Shown: positions 16,433 to 22,206 of the stretch, in pieces
Layout: each line of letters opens with the position of its first letter
Numbering within the stretch: the stretch's first letter is position 1
Origin: a virus
DNA length: 43,843 bases
Reading direction: 5' to 3' (one strand)
IMG/VR virus record: IMGVR_UViG_3300031977_002259
Coordinates: 1 to 43,843 of that record
Notes under the pieces: model-generated
What the model was told of the DNA's origin: nothing
The model's input: the letters and a program-made list of their open reading frames with translations, nothing else
Databases searched by the model: none
Program-made: the position numbers and the translations under genes

Positions 16433-16820
16433 CCTTAAAGATACCCCTTCCGAGAGTAACGAGTTTGTCGATTTCGCAGTTGTCAACATTGGTCTCGTCT
16501 TGCGTGTGCCAATGAGGGTTGATGCGAGGGTTGTATCGGTATTGCTTACCGACCCTTGTTGCTGGTCCTGGCATTGGCCAAACCGACTTACACCATACCC
16601 ATGCGCATACCGTCTTGTTTTCACCTTGGAAGATTTTCTGTGAAATCGAGGGTTTATTGCCAAGCTTGCAATCAAGCATAAGCAACCTTGTATCATCAGG
16701 GCTGTAATAACGTGGTGAACCATCAGGGTCATTTATGTCTCTAACTTGCCATTTCATGTAGTTATCGCCTTTAGCGAGATGAAAGCGGACCTTGTAATTG
16801 TATTTAGAATTGTTGTTCAT
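16425..16820 (-). CDS. Hypothetical protein with K(Y/V)RFHLAKG motif
   Basis: 131 residues from the ATG at 16820 (MNNNSKYNYKVRFHLAKGDN). Beta-rich: YMKWQVRD, RLLMLDCKLGNKPS, KTVCAWVWCKSV. The last 35 residues include several His, Asn and Cys (NPRINPHWHTQ, VDNCEID). The second strand and Trp-rich YMKWQV...CAWVWC pattern suggest a compact beta fold, but no family is recognised. The A-rich start (ATG AAC AAC AAT) recurs in other early genes here. Confidence 0.65.
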   Translation of the reverse strand: MNNNSKYNYKVRFHLAKGDNYMKWQVRDINDPDGSPRYYSPDDTRLLMLDCKLGNKPSISQKIFQGENKTVCAWVWCKSVWPMPGPATRVGKQYRYNPRINPHWHTQDETNVDNCEIDKLVTLGRGIFKDA

Positions 16821-16971
16821 CTTGTTGTTGAAGCTTGAGTTTTGCGTTGTAGTTTCTGAGAGACCCATCGAGCATGATACCCCACATTCTGACATTTGGC
16901 TGCTCTTCAGCCCTTCGTGACAGGAATTCTATGTAATTCCATAGTTCTCTCATGTAGTTATCTGTTATCAT
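16804..16971 (-). CDS. Small hypothetical protein
   Basis: 55 residues from the ATG at 16971 (MITDNYMRELWNYIEFLSRR), ending in a Gln-rich tail. An in-frame ATG at 17016 would add 15 residues but overlaps the upstream coiled-coil gene further. The chosen start overlaps the upstream gene by 14 bp and the stop overlaps the next gene by 17 bp, the spacing pattern of this arm. No family recognised. Confidence 0.55.
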   Translation of the reverse strand: MITDNYMRELWNYIEFLSRRAEEQPNVRMWGIMLDGSLRNYNAKLKLQQQDEQQF

Positions 16972-17347
16972 GTGCGGCGTGGATTGATGATAGTGATGAA
17001 CGGCGCAGAACGTCATTTTCCCTGCGTAGCTCTGTAATTTCTCTCTGGAGTTCGGTAATCTCATGGAGGCGTCTAGAAGCCGCCATGTCCACAGCCTCGA
17101 AGTTGTCTTTCCACTCGTCAATAGCGACAAGGGATTTGATATACTTGTCGTGCATGGAGTTTTGTGCGCTGGAGATTGCCGCCATCTCGTCACCCACGGT
17201 TTCGAGGAAGACGGCAATGTATTCGAGGTCAGGTTTGGCGCTCATCCACCGACCCGTTTCGATGCTTTCGATGGCATGGGTAGCGCGTTTCTGTGCGCCT
17301 TCGATTGTGGTCTCCATCACGTTGTTGTTCAGTTCTTCTTTAATCAT
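16958..17347 (-). CDS. Hypothetical protein with C-terminal coiled coil
   Basis: 129 residues from the ATG at 17347 (MIKEELNNNVMETT). Residues about 90-118 (RLHEITELQREITELRRE) form a clear heptad coiled coil. The middle part is helical. No family recognised. The start codon shares a 4-bp ATGA overlap with the stop of the small membrane protein upstream. Upstream open frame to 17530 is an extension without its own start support. Confidence 0.65.
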   Translation of the reverse strand: MIKEELNNNVMETTIEGAQKRATHAIESIETGRWMSAKPDLEYIAVFLETVGDEMAAISSAQNSMHDKYIKSLVAIDEWKDNFEAVDMAASRRLHEITELQREITELRRENDVLRRSSLSSIHAAHDNR

Positions 17348-17460
17348 TGTGTAAGGTTGTTTGCTATTTGTGCTATTCCTGCGGCTATGCACCATGCAAC
17401 GAGTACTAAGCAAGTGTAAATCAAAAGAGTATAGAAGGTGTGTTTTGTGTTTTCGCTCAT
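17344..17460 (-). CDS. Small single-pass membrane protein
   Basis: 38 residues: MSENTKHTFYTLLIY, then a hydrophobic stretch TCLVLVAWCIAAGIAQIA (about 16-33), then a polar end. One transmembrane helix with the N terminus probably cytoplasmic. It is joined on both sides by 4-bp ATGA overlaps to the flanking genes (17347 and 17457), which strongly supports that it is translated even though it is so short. Function unknown; small early phage membrane proteins often modulate host envelope or exclusion functions (inference). Confidence 0.65.
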   Translation of the reverse strand: MSENTKHTFYTLLIYTCLVLVAWCIAAGIAQIANNLTQ

Positions 17461-17741
17461 TGTATGAATCTGTTTTCTTCGATAATTTCGTGTACAAAAA
17501 TTGGTACGCTTTCTCTCCATGCCGTGTCACCGCTGTTTATCATATCCCAAATAACCTCGGTGTCAGCGTGTGTAGGGGAGAACAGGGAAGCGAGGTGGCG
17601 GAGACGTTTGATGTCCCCGCACGGATCGTCTTCGTCCAGCCACTTGTCTTTCTTGTTACGTGCCAACTGACGCTTAGCGTAGTCTCGCAATCGCAGTGCA
17701 ACGTGGCGGTCAAGGTGTTTATTGCGTGTGTAAAAGCTCAT
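17457..17741 (-). CDS. Hypothetical protein
   Basis: 94 residues from the ATG at 17741 (MSFYTRNKHLDRHVALRLRDY). Basic N-terminal helix, then KKDKWLDEDDPCGDIKRL and an acidic end. No family recognised. The longer frame to 17864 reads antisense to the next gene and is not used. The start is preceded by an A/C-rich leader ending CAAACAGAC, one of the repeated leaders of this arm. Confidence 0.65.
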   Translation of the reverse strand: MSFYTRNKHLDRHVALRLRDYAKRQLARNKKDKWLDEDDPCGDIKRLRHLASLFSPTHADTEVIWDMINSGDTAWRESVPIFVHEIIEENRFIQ

Positions 17742-17752
17742 GTCTGTTTGAA

Positions 17753-18451
17753 TTAGAGTGTAGTGATTCGATTGTCGTCTGTGTATACCATCTGCTTCAT
17801 GGCTTGGGTGGGGAAGTAGTGAGTGCAGGTGTCGTCGATGTCCACCATGGAATCCTGTGGCCACTCAATGTTACGCACCACCTCAGCGAGGCTGTCGTAA
17901 GCGTGGCAGAGGTTGTTGTATGCGTACTTGAGGTCCACGGCCCGCTCCTTGTCGTTGTACCACCTCCACTTGATGCGCTCCACCTCACGGGAGATACTCT
18001 CCTCTGCCATGCGGATGGCGGTGGACTTGTGTGTGATGGTGGTCACCATGTCGTCCATCTGGTCATATACAACCACGCCGTCACCGAGCATCACCCCGTC
18101 ATACACTTGGATGAAGAGGGTGTGGAACCCCCAATCGTCGATGTCTTCGGGGTCGATGCTGTCGCTGAACTCAGGGGTGAGCTTGACCCACCCACCATGC
18201 GGACACTCCTCGATGTCGTAGCGAACGAGGTCAACCTCTGTGCGTAGGGAGTAGTTTTCGATACGCTCTTGGTAATACTCCAAGCGGTCGTGTGCCCACT
18301 GGTCGATGTATTCCTCGACCATAGCCTTGGCAAGTTCAGGGGCTACCACATCCTCGATGCGGCGGCAGGTGGTGTCTGAGTAACCTTCGTTCATACCTCC
18401 GATGGAGTCGATGACGAAGTAGTGGGGGGCGGTGCGTAGTGCAGTGTTCAT
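17753..18451 (-). CDS. Hypothetical acidic protein
   Basis: 232 residues (MNTALRTAPHYFVIDSIGG...). Acidic, with a THKSTAIRMAEESISREVER segment resembling HDESTAMRLAQRRNEKAIYD in the gene at 22203-22694, so the two may share a domain. Remaining parts (HGGWVKLTPEFSDSIDPEDIDDWG, YNNLCHAYDSLAEVV) are not recognised. The ATG at 18451 follows the previous stop by 5 bp. Early position suggests a host-interaction or regulatory protein, without direct evidence. Confidence 0.7.
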   Translation of the reverse strand: MNTALRTAPHYFVIDSIGGMNEGYSDTTCRRIEDVVAPELAKAMVEEYIDQWAHDRLEYYQERIENYSLRTEVDLVRYDIEECPHGGWVKLTPEFSDSIDPEDIDDWGFHTLFIQVYDGVMLGDGVVVYDQMDDMVTTITHKSTAIRMAEESISREVERIKWRWYNDKERAVDLKYAYNNLCHAYDSLAEVVRNIEWPQDSMVDIDDTCTHYFPTQAMKQMVYTDDNRITTL

Positions 18452-18456
18452 GAGTA

Positions 18457-18681
18457 TTATTTGTTGGGGTTGAGTCGGTTGTCTTCGTCGTAGTTCAGGT
18501 CTTCGATACGCTCGGCGGCCTCTTCGATGTTGTCGAGGAGAGTGCCGATGCTTACGTCCTCTGTGACCTGTGCGTCGAGGATTTCAGGGAGCATCTGATT
18601 GATGAGGATTCGGACATCCTCAAGGATGGCACGAGCGGCTTCGAGTTCGCTCATGTCTTGGATTGTGTGTGCCTGTCTCAT
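18457..18681 (-). CDS. Hypothetical acidic helical protein
   Basis: 74 residues from the ATG at 18681 (MRQAHTIQDMSELEAARAIL), with a 4-bp ATGA overlap with the stop of the gene upstream. Almost wholly helical and acidic: EDVRILINQMLPEIL, TLLDNIEEAAERIEDLN. An internal ATG (MSELEAA) is an alternative start. No family recognised. Confidence 0.65.
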   Translation of the reverse strand: MRQAHTIQDMSELEAARAILEDVRILINQMLPEILDAQVTEDVSIGTLLDNIEEAAERIEDLNYDEDNRLNPNK

Positions 18682-18866
18682 ACTACGGGGAGTTTTGCCA
18701 ACGCCTCGGTCAGCAGTTCGTGAATCTTGCGGAACGCTTGGATGTCTTCCATGCATCCCGTAGTCATGTTCGTATCAGGGACTCGGATGGTGGTAAATCC
18801 GTAGCCTCGTTCGACCTCCACCTCGAAGGGGATGTCATCTACCACGATGGTGTCTGTGTATTTCAT
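18678..18866 (-). CDS. Small hypothetical protein, first gene after an early promoter
   Basis: 62 residues from the ATG at 18866 (MKYTDTIVVDDIPFEVEVER). Beta-type N terminus with DIPFEVEVERGYG and a helical C terminus. The ATG is preceded by the leader ...TTCAACGCT shared with the genes starting at 21118 and 22912, and by a complete TTTG-N20-TATCTTTG promoter. No family recognised. Confidence 0.7.
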   Translation of the reverse strand: MKYTDTIVVDDIPFEVEVERGYGFTTIRVPDTNMTTGCMEDIQAFRKIHELLTEALAKLPVV

Positions 18867-18890
18867 AGCGTTGAAGTTTGAATTCGTCGG

Positions 18891-18922
18891 CAAAGATACG
18901 CCGTTGGTTTGGATTTTGCAAA
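18891..18922 (-). promoter_or_regulatory. Early promoter, TTTG-N20-TATCTTTG
   Basis: On the minus strand a TTTG (-33, 18922-18919) is followed 20 bp later by TATCTTTG (-7, 18898-18891), an exact match to the Bacteroidota consensus. Transcription starts about 24 bp before the ATG at 18866, in a leader ending CAACGCTATG. Confidence 0.8.
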
Positions 18923-18923
18923 T

Positions 18924-19139
18924 TTAATTTTCTTCCCTTTGGGAAAGGTAGTTCTTGATGGAGTGGTTACCGATGAGTCCGAAGAGCGGCCGCTGCCTGT
19001 CTTCGAGAGCTACGTCATTGCGGTACACGTCAATCGAGCACTCTCCTGCATCCATCATGTCATGGATGTCATCCATCAGTTGTTCGTCTGTCCGATGGTA
19101 GATGTCCCCGTTAGGGTGGTGTATAAGGTATACTTTCAT
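18924..19139 (-). CDS. Small hypothetical protein
   Basis: 71 residues from the ATG at 19139 (MKVYLIHHPNGDIYHRTDEQ), joined by a 4-bp ATGA overlap to the gene upstream. Contains VALEDRQRPLFGLIGNH near the C terminus. No family recognised. Its stop lies directly against the -33 box of the promoter at 18891-18922, so it ends one transcription unit. Confidence 0.65.
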   Translation of the reverse strand: MKVYLIHHPNGDIYHRTDEQLMDDIHDMMDAGECSIDVYRNDVALEDRQRPLFGLIGNHSIKNYLSQREEN

Positions 19140-19384
19140 TGGTTCAGGTATCGTTGCTTGAGTTCTTTCATCGGGTTGAGATAGATTTCTTGCATCAACT
19201 GCGTATCGTTGAACATGTCTCCATCGCGCAGTTTGTCTGCGAGCGCATCCAGCCACTCGGCTTCGTATTGCGAAGCCTTCTTCTCGAAGCGTTCGTCTAG
19301 GATAATCATTGCAATCTCTTGCAGGCTCTTGCGCTCGATCTCGCGGACTACGCCGTCAATGCGCTCTTGTTTAAATGTGCTCAT
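19136..19384 (-). CDS. Hypothetical helical protein
   Basis: 82 residues from the ATG at 19384 (MSTFKQERIDGVVREIERKS). Wholly helical, mixed charge, with FEKKASQYEAEWLDALADKL. No family recognised. The start codon follows the A/C-rich leader TAAACACACAAAC, in which TAA is the stop of the upstream gene at 19395. Confidence 0.65.
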   Translation of the reverse strand: MSTFKQERIDGVVREIERKSLQEIAMIILDERFEKKASQYEAEWLDALADKLRDGDMFNDTQLMQEIYLNPMKELKQRYLNQ

Positions 19385-19394
19385 GTTTGTGTGT

Positions 19395-19568
19395 TTACTT
19401 GTTATAATCATTCCAGTTGTGCCTGCTGTACAGGTAGTCTATGTACTCGTCGTCCTCGTCTCTCAACTCTGCGAAGAGTTGTTCTTCTGCAATTCTCAGC
19501 AGGTCTTCATGTTTCATGCGCTCAAGTTCCATGTGAATCAAGCGGTCGATTTTTTCTTCTCGTGTCAT
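19395..19568 (-). CDS. Small acidic hypothetical protein
   Basis: 57 residues: MTREEKIDRLIHMELERMKH, then DLLRIAEEQLFAELRDEDD and a C-terminal YSRHNWNDYNK. Helical and acidic; no family recognised. It is the first gene after the tRNA cluster, and its A/C-rich leader (ACACAAACACACAC before ATG) directly follows the 3' end of the tRNA-like element. Support comes from the leader and from filling the gap between the tRNAs and the next gene. Confidence 0.6.
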   Translation of the reverse strand: MTREEKIDRLIHMELERMKHEDLLRIAEEQLFAELRDEDDEYIDYLYSRHNWNDYNK

Positions 19569-19581
19569 GTGTGTGTTTGTG

Positions 19582-19712
19582 TAGCGATAAGGGGAGTCGA
19601 ACCCCTACCAATCCTCACATCGGTTGCCATAAGCCCGTGGTCACGGGTGGAAGCTTTGTCTATTGGATTGGCGCACACCATCCTCGCATCCTCATGCAAG
19701 AGTGCTATCGCT
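19582..19712 (-). ncRNA. tRNA-like element with acceptor stem, T arm and class-II-type variable arm
   Basis: On the minus strand the ends are perfectly complementary (AGCGATA with TATCGCT, extended to 8 bp by T-A), and the 3' part carries an ideal T arm (AGGGG-TTCGACT-CCCCT, 19606-19590). A hairpin ACCGAT/ATTGGT directly before it looks like a class II (Leu/Ser) variable arm. However the whole is 131 nt, about 43 nt longer than a class II tRNA, and no normal anticodon arm can be placed. Internal hairpins CTTGCAT/ATGCGAG and CCCGTG/CACGGG replace it. It may be an interrupted or degenerate tRNA, or a tRNA mimic. Confidence 0.5.
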
Positions 19713-19722
19713 ATGTATTCTG

Positions 19723-19795
19723 TACCCACGGCAGGATTCGAACCTGCGACCGACTGCTTAGAAGGCAGTTGCTCTATCCCCTGAGCTACGTGGGC
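19723..19795 (-). tRNA. tRNA-Arg (TCT)
   Basis: 73 nt on the minus strand. Acceptor stem GCCCACG with CGTGGGT (G1-T72 wobble), D arm GCTC...GAGC, anticodon arm ACTGC-CTTCTAA-GCAGT with anticodon TCT (19762-19760), T arm GCAGG-TTCGAAT-CCTGC, discriminator A; CCA is not encoded. It reads AGA and AGG, which are frequent in the plus-strand virion genes. Confidence 0.93.
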
Positions 19796-19799
19796 TATG

Positions 19800-19872
19800 T
19801 GCGCCTGGTAGGACTTGAACCTACGACCTGCCGATTATGAGTCGGATGCTCTAACCACTGAGCTACAGGCGC
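19800..19872 (-). tRNA. tRNA-Ile2 (CAT, lysidine type)
   Basis: 73 nt on the minus strand. Acceptor GCGCCTG with CAGGCGC, D arm GCTC...GAGC, anticodon loop CTCATAA with CAT at 19839-19837, T arm GTAGG-TTCAAGT-CCTAC. The core around the anticodon (CGACTCATAATCG) and the D arm are those of bacterial tRNA-Ile2, where C34 becomes lysidine and reads AUA. Elongator Met is therefore unlikely. Decoding would depend on host TilS. Confidence 0.88.
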
Positions 19873-19880
19873 ATGGCGGG

Positions 19881-20010
19881 GGCACCCCTCCCCCTTGCAT
19901 AATTGTGAACAATCCAAATTCACTCGGTTATGCCATCCGACGCAGGGGCCAATCACCTCCCCCGCTTGCATACTTTCACAGGACCCCTCCTGATACGGGT
20001 ATGCCAGCCG
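19881..20010 (-). ncRNA. Tandem pair of covarying RNA hairpins
   Basis: The 147 bp between the tRNAs and the gene ending at 20020 contain no credible gene but two similar units. In plus coordinates, unit A has GCATAA (19897-19902) pairing with TTATGC (19928-19933) and an inner GTGAA/TTCAC stem (19905-19909/19919-19923). Unit B has GCATAC (19968-19973) pairing with GTATGC (19999-20004) and an inner CAGGA/TCCTG stem (19979-19983/19988-19992). The outer pair changes from A-T to C-G and the inner stem changes throughout, while both stay paired: compensatory change. Both units are preceded by C-rich CCTCCCCC. Likely a structured RNA in the early transcript. Confidence 0.6.
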
Positions 20011-20019
20011 CCCACAATG

Positions 20020-20622
20020 TTATACCTCTATGTTCGTTGACACCCACTCATCGAGGGCGTCCTTATCGTTACGTTCTGTGAACTTCAGCATCTGCAAGGC
20101 GTTCTCTGTGTCCTCACGCTTGCGTCCAGCCTCAACTTCAGCACGCCCCGCAGGGTCGTCGGGAAGTGGGTATGGCTCACGACCCTCATCGGTCAATCTG
20201 ATGCGCTCATCCAATGAGTTAGGTGTGAAAGCGTTGATGTGTGATGGACACTGAACGCTGTCGTTTTCTGCGATGTCAAGCATCTTGCTCTTCATCCATT
20301 CACATCTGACAAGGTTCATGTAGATACACCCTCTACCATGATTAAACGTCATCATAATCCCGTAAGTGTCGGGGTCTTCGTTGTTCCTTGTAGCAAGGGC
20401 TTGTGCCTCTCGAAGGAAGTCAGACCAGTAGTGATAAGCACCCACGGGATCCGTAGGTGATACGATGATGGGGTCTTCATCGTTGGCGTAGTAGTAGTAA
20501 CCACTGCTCATAGTGTTGAGGAGGCAGTCGCAGGTGACGATAGACCCACCGAATGTGATGGCTTTTCCGAAGGACTCAGCGAAGGAGCGAGTCGTAGCGT
20601 TGTTGTTGAGTTTGTTGTTCAT
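20020..20622 (-). CDS. Hypothetical protein
   Basis: 200 residues (MNNKLNNNATTRSFAESFGK...). Features seen: AESFGKAITFGGSIVTCDCL near the N terminus, a Tyr-rich stretch SSGYYYYANDEDP, and an Arg/Glu-rich C terminus. The N-terminal FGKAITFGGSIV is loosely similar to FGRTLADGGDTI in the gene at 22203. No family recognised. The Asn-rich start resembles other early genes here; the leader is ACAC-type (GATACAC before ATG). Confidence 0.65.
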   Translation of the reverse strand: MNNKLNNNATTRSFAESFGKAITFGGSIVTCDCLLNTMSSGYYYYANDEDPIIVSPTDPVGAYHYWSDFLREAQALATRNNEDPDTYGIMMTFNHGRGCIYMNLVRCEWMKSKMLDIAENDSVQCPSHINAFTPNSLDERIRLTDEGREPYPLPDDPAGRAEVEAGRKREDTENALQMLKFTERNDKDALDEWVSTNIEV

Positions 20623-20627
20623 GTGTA

Positions 20628-20900
20628 TCAGAGATTTTGCGTGATGGTGTCATAGTTGAGGTGCGGGTTCCATATCTTCATGTCCTCCACAATTTCTTGT
20701 GCTTTCATGCGGGCATAGGCCTGCTTTTGTGTCTCCGTCCCTGCCGTCTGCGGGGAAGGGAGCGGGATGAACCGATTGAATGGTCCTTCGTCGTCCTCCA
20801 TGGCGATTACGTAGTTCACCTCGTTGTTAAGGATGGCACGGGTGATGGAGTTGGTGTAGCCCTCGACCGCATCGAGGTATGTAATGAGCTTTCTATTCAT
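20628..20900 (-). CDS. Hypothetical protein
   Basis: 90 residues (MNRKLITYLDAVEGYTNSITR...), with AMEDDEGPFNRFIPLPSP in the middle and a helical end. No family recognised. The ATG at 20900 is preceded by the leader TAATACACACAGCC, one of the best copies of the repeated A/C-rich leader; its TAA is the stop codon of the upstream gene. Confidence 0.65.
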   Translation of the reverse strand: MNRKLITYLDAVEGYTNSITRAILNNEVNYVIAMEDDEGPFNRFIPLPSPQTAGTETQKQAYARMKAQEIVEDMKIWNPHLNYDTITQNL

Positions 20901-20911
20901 GGCTGTGTGTA

Positions 20912-21118
20912 TTAGTATGTGAGTGAGTGGATGAGTTCGGTGTCGCTCATGACCCCTGCCTCCTTGAGGAATCCGATGCAGTGGTTCACGGGGATACCAC
21001 GCTTGCTCATGGTGTGGATGAACTTGTTTGCCTCGTTCATGCGGTCAATCTCGTCGAGACCTTGGAACTTCTTGCGGCAGTTAGCGAGAGCCTGCTCGTG
21101 TCGGGTGTTTGTATTCAT
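20912..21118 (-). CDS. Small hypothetical protein, first gene after an early promoter
   Basis: 68 residues from the ATG at 21118 (MNTNTRHEQALANCRKKFQG). Helical; RGIPVNHCIGFLKEAGVMSD suggests a small helix-turn-helix-like bundle, but no family is recognised. The leader ends CAACGCTATG, as in two other promoter-proximal genes, and a consensus promoter lies 24 bp upstream. Confidence 0.65.
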   Translation of the reverse strand: MNTNTRHEQALANCRKKFQGLDEIDRMNEANKFIHTMSKRGIPVNHCIGFLKEAGVMSDTELIHSLTY

Positions 21119-21141
21119 AGCGTTGAGTTTCAAATCGACTG

Positions 21142-21173
21142 CAAATTTACAATCGGTAATTGGATTCTGCAAA
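21142..21173 (-). promoter_or_regulatory. Early promoter, TTTG-N20-TAAATTTG
   Basis: Minus-strand TTTG (21173-21170), exactly 20 bp, then TAAATTTG (21149-21142): full Bacteroidota-type -33/-7 promoter. It starts immediately after the stop of the gene at 21175 and serves the genes from 21118 leftwards. Confidence 0.8.
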
Positions 21174-21174
21174 T

Positions 21175-21429
21175 TTATTTTGTTACCCCTTTAGGGGTAT
21201 TCTGTCGGGAAGCTTCCTCGTTGGCGGCGCTTACCCAAATGTTCAAGCTACCCTTGATTAGGCAGTCCTCTGCATGCCGCAGGTCTTCAAGGGCGTAGGC
21301 AAGGTTGCGGTGGACCCGCGCTTCGAGCGGGTCACACATGGGGTCGAACCACTTGCTGAGGCAGGATTCAATCATGTCTTCGATGATGAGACAATGAAGA
21401 GCCTTGTAGTCTCTTTCTGTGTACTTCAT
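21175..21429 (-). CDS. Hypothetical protein
   Basis: 84 residues (MKYTERDYKALHCLIIEDMIES...). Helical, with RVHRNLAYALEDLRHAEDCLIKG. No family recognised. The ATG at 21429 is preceded by TAACACACAGACCA, a copy of the A/C-rich leader whose TAA is the stop of the upstream gene at 21441. Confidence 0.65.
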   Translation of the reverse strand: MKYTERDYKALHCLIIEDMIESCLSKWFDPMCDPLEARVHRNLAYALEDLRHAEDCLIKGSLNIWVSAANEEASRQNTPKGVTK

Positions 21430-21440
21430 TGGTCTGTGTG

Positions 21441-21596
21441 TTATCGGATGTTGACGTGTATTTCTGCGACATCTCCGTCCATGTCGCGGACGATTGAGAC
21501 GTCAAAACCTCCACACCATCCCCGTCCGTCCACAACGTACATCGGGATGTGGTCTGGAGATGCGGCGATGGCCTTAATGAGTTCTGCTTTTGTCAT
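21441..21596 (-). CDS. Small hypothetical protein
   Basis: 51 residues: MTKAELIKAIAASPDHIPMY, then VVDGRGWCGGFDVSIVRDMD and a beta-type end DVAEIHVNIR. The ATG shares a 4-bp overlap with the upstream stop and the stop TAA begins the leader of the next gene. The helix plus beta pattern resembles many phage proteins of unknown function that bind small ligands or proteins; no family assigned. Confidence 0.6.
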   Translation of the reverse strand: MTKAELIKAIAASPDHIPMYVVDGRGWCGGFDVSIVRDMDGDVAEIHVNIR

Positions 21597-21742
21597 GTCT
21601 GTGTGTATTCGATTGGGATGAAGTAGGCTTGGGATTCTCCGATGGACTCAGCGTCAGCAAGGATAGCGTGGTCGTCGAACCATGGCTCATCCATGTATGC
21701 CTGTGACTCAGGCCACAGGACCAGCTTGTATGTGTCGTTCAT
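21593..21742 (-). CDS. Small acidic hypothetical protein
   Basis: 49 residues from the ATG at 21742 (MNDTYKLVLWPESQAYMDEPW), acidic, ending IPIEYTQT. No family recognised. Its last codons (GAATACACACAGACATGA) are at the same time the A/C-rich leader of the downstream gene, so the protein end appears to be shaped by that leader. Confidence 0.6.
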   Translation of the reverse strand: MNDTYKLVLWPESQAYMDEPWFDDHAILADAESIGESQAYFIPIEYTQT

Positions 21743-21749
21743 GTCTGTG

Positions 21750-22025
21750 TCAGTTGAAGGTGTATCCGCATTCGTTGCAGAATTCGTAGACATCGCTGTA
21801 CTCGACGTCTTTCTTGCCGCAGTTAGGGCATTTGTCTACCTTGTACACGCAGGCAAGATCGACCATCTCTGTGTGTCCACGATTGGGGCTGTCGTCCGTG
21901 GGGAGGAACTCATCGAGGGCCTTCATTACCACATCGACAGATTCGTGGAGGTTCGTGTCTGCCTTGTATCCGAGGCGGCGGAGGATGCGGACCGCAAGGT
22001 CACGCTTGAAATCTTCGTAGTTCAT
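21750..22025 (-). CDS. Hypothetical protein with C-terminal zinc ribbon
   Basis: 91 residues. The N-terminal 60 residues are helical (MNYEDFKRDLAVRILRRLGY). The C terminus carries CPNCGKKDVEYSDVYEFCNECGY, a CxxC...CxxC zinc ribbon (about 66-87) that would bind nucleic acid or protein. Such small ribbons are common in phage-encoded transcription or nuclease accessory proteins. The ATG at 22025 overlaps nothing and follows the previous stop by 1 bp. Confidence 0.7.
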   Translation of the reverse strand: MNYEDFKRDLAVRILRRLGYKADTNLHESVDVVMKALDEFLPTDDSPNRGHTEMVDLACVYKVDKCPNCGKKDVEYSDVYEFCNECGYTFN

Positions 22026-22026
22026 G

Positions 22027-22206
22027 TCAAATAGGGTTTATGCGGTTCCATGCCTCTGCCATGGCATCGACCTCATCTTCGTGAAGCCTCAGGCCTCCGA
22101 GGTCAGTGCTGATGTACACTTCGACTCCCGTCACTCTGCATAGTTCAGCGTAGGTGTCGGTGTTTTGTCCGTTGATGTAGGCAACCGCCTTTTGGTACTT
22201 GTTCAT
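22027..22206 (-). CDS. Small hypothetical protein
   Basis: 59 residues: MNKYQKAVAYINGQNTDTYA, then ELCRVTGVEVYISTDLGGLR and HEDEVDAMAEAWNRINPI. Helix-strand-helix appearance. Its ATG overlaps the stop of the gene upstream by 4 bp and it fills the 180-bp interval to the zinc-ribbon gene with no slack. No family recognised. Confidence 0.6.
   Translation of the reverse strand: MNKYQKAVAYINGQNTDTYAELCRVTGVEVYISTDLGGLRLHEDEVDAMAEAWNRINPI

Noticed and set aside
16433-16732. 100-residue N-terminal extension of the gene at 16028-16432
   Set aside because: Overlaps the better-supported gene at 16425-16820 in another frame; the ATG at 16432 with 8-bp overlap is the natural start.
17696-18247. 183-aa plus-strand open frame rich in Val, His and Leu
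   Set aside because: Exact antisense of the 232-aa minus-strand gene with low-complexity composition; shadow frame.
19209-19784. 191-aa plus-strand open frame across the tRNA cluster
   Set aside because: Runs through tRNA-Arg, the tRNA-like element and two minus-strand genes; tRNA genes are certain.
19723-19872. Prophage attachment site at the tRNA genes
   Set aside because: No integrase is visible and the tRNAs are complete and within the early operon, so they look like functional phage tRNAs rather than att remnants.
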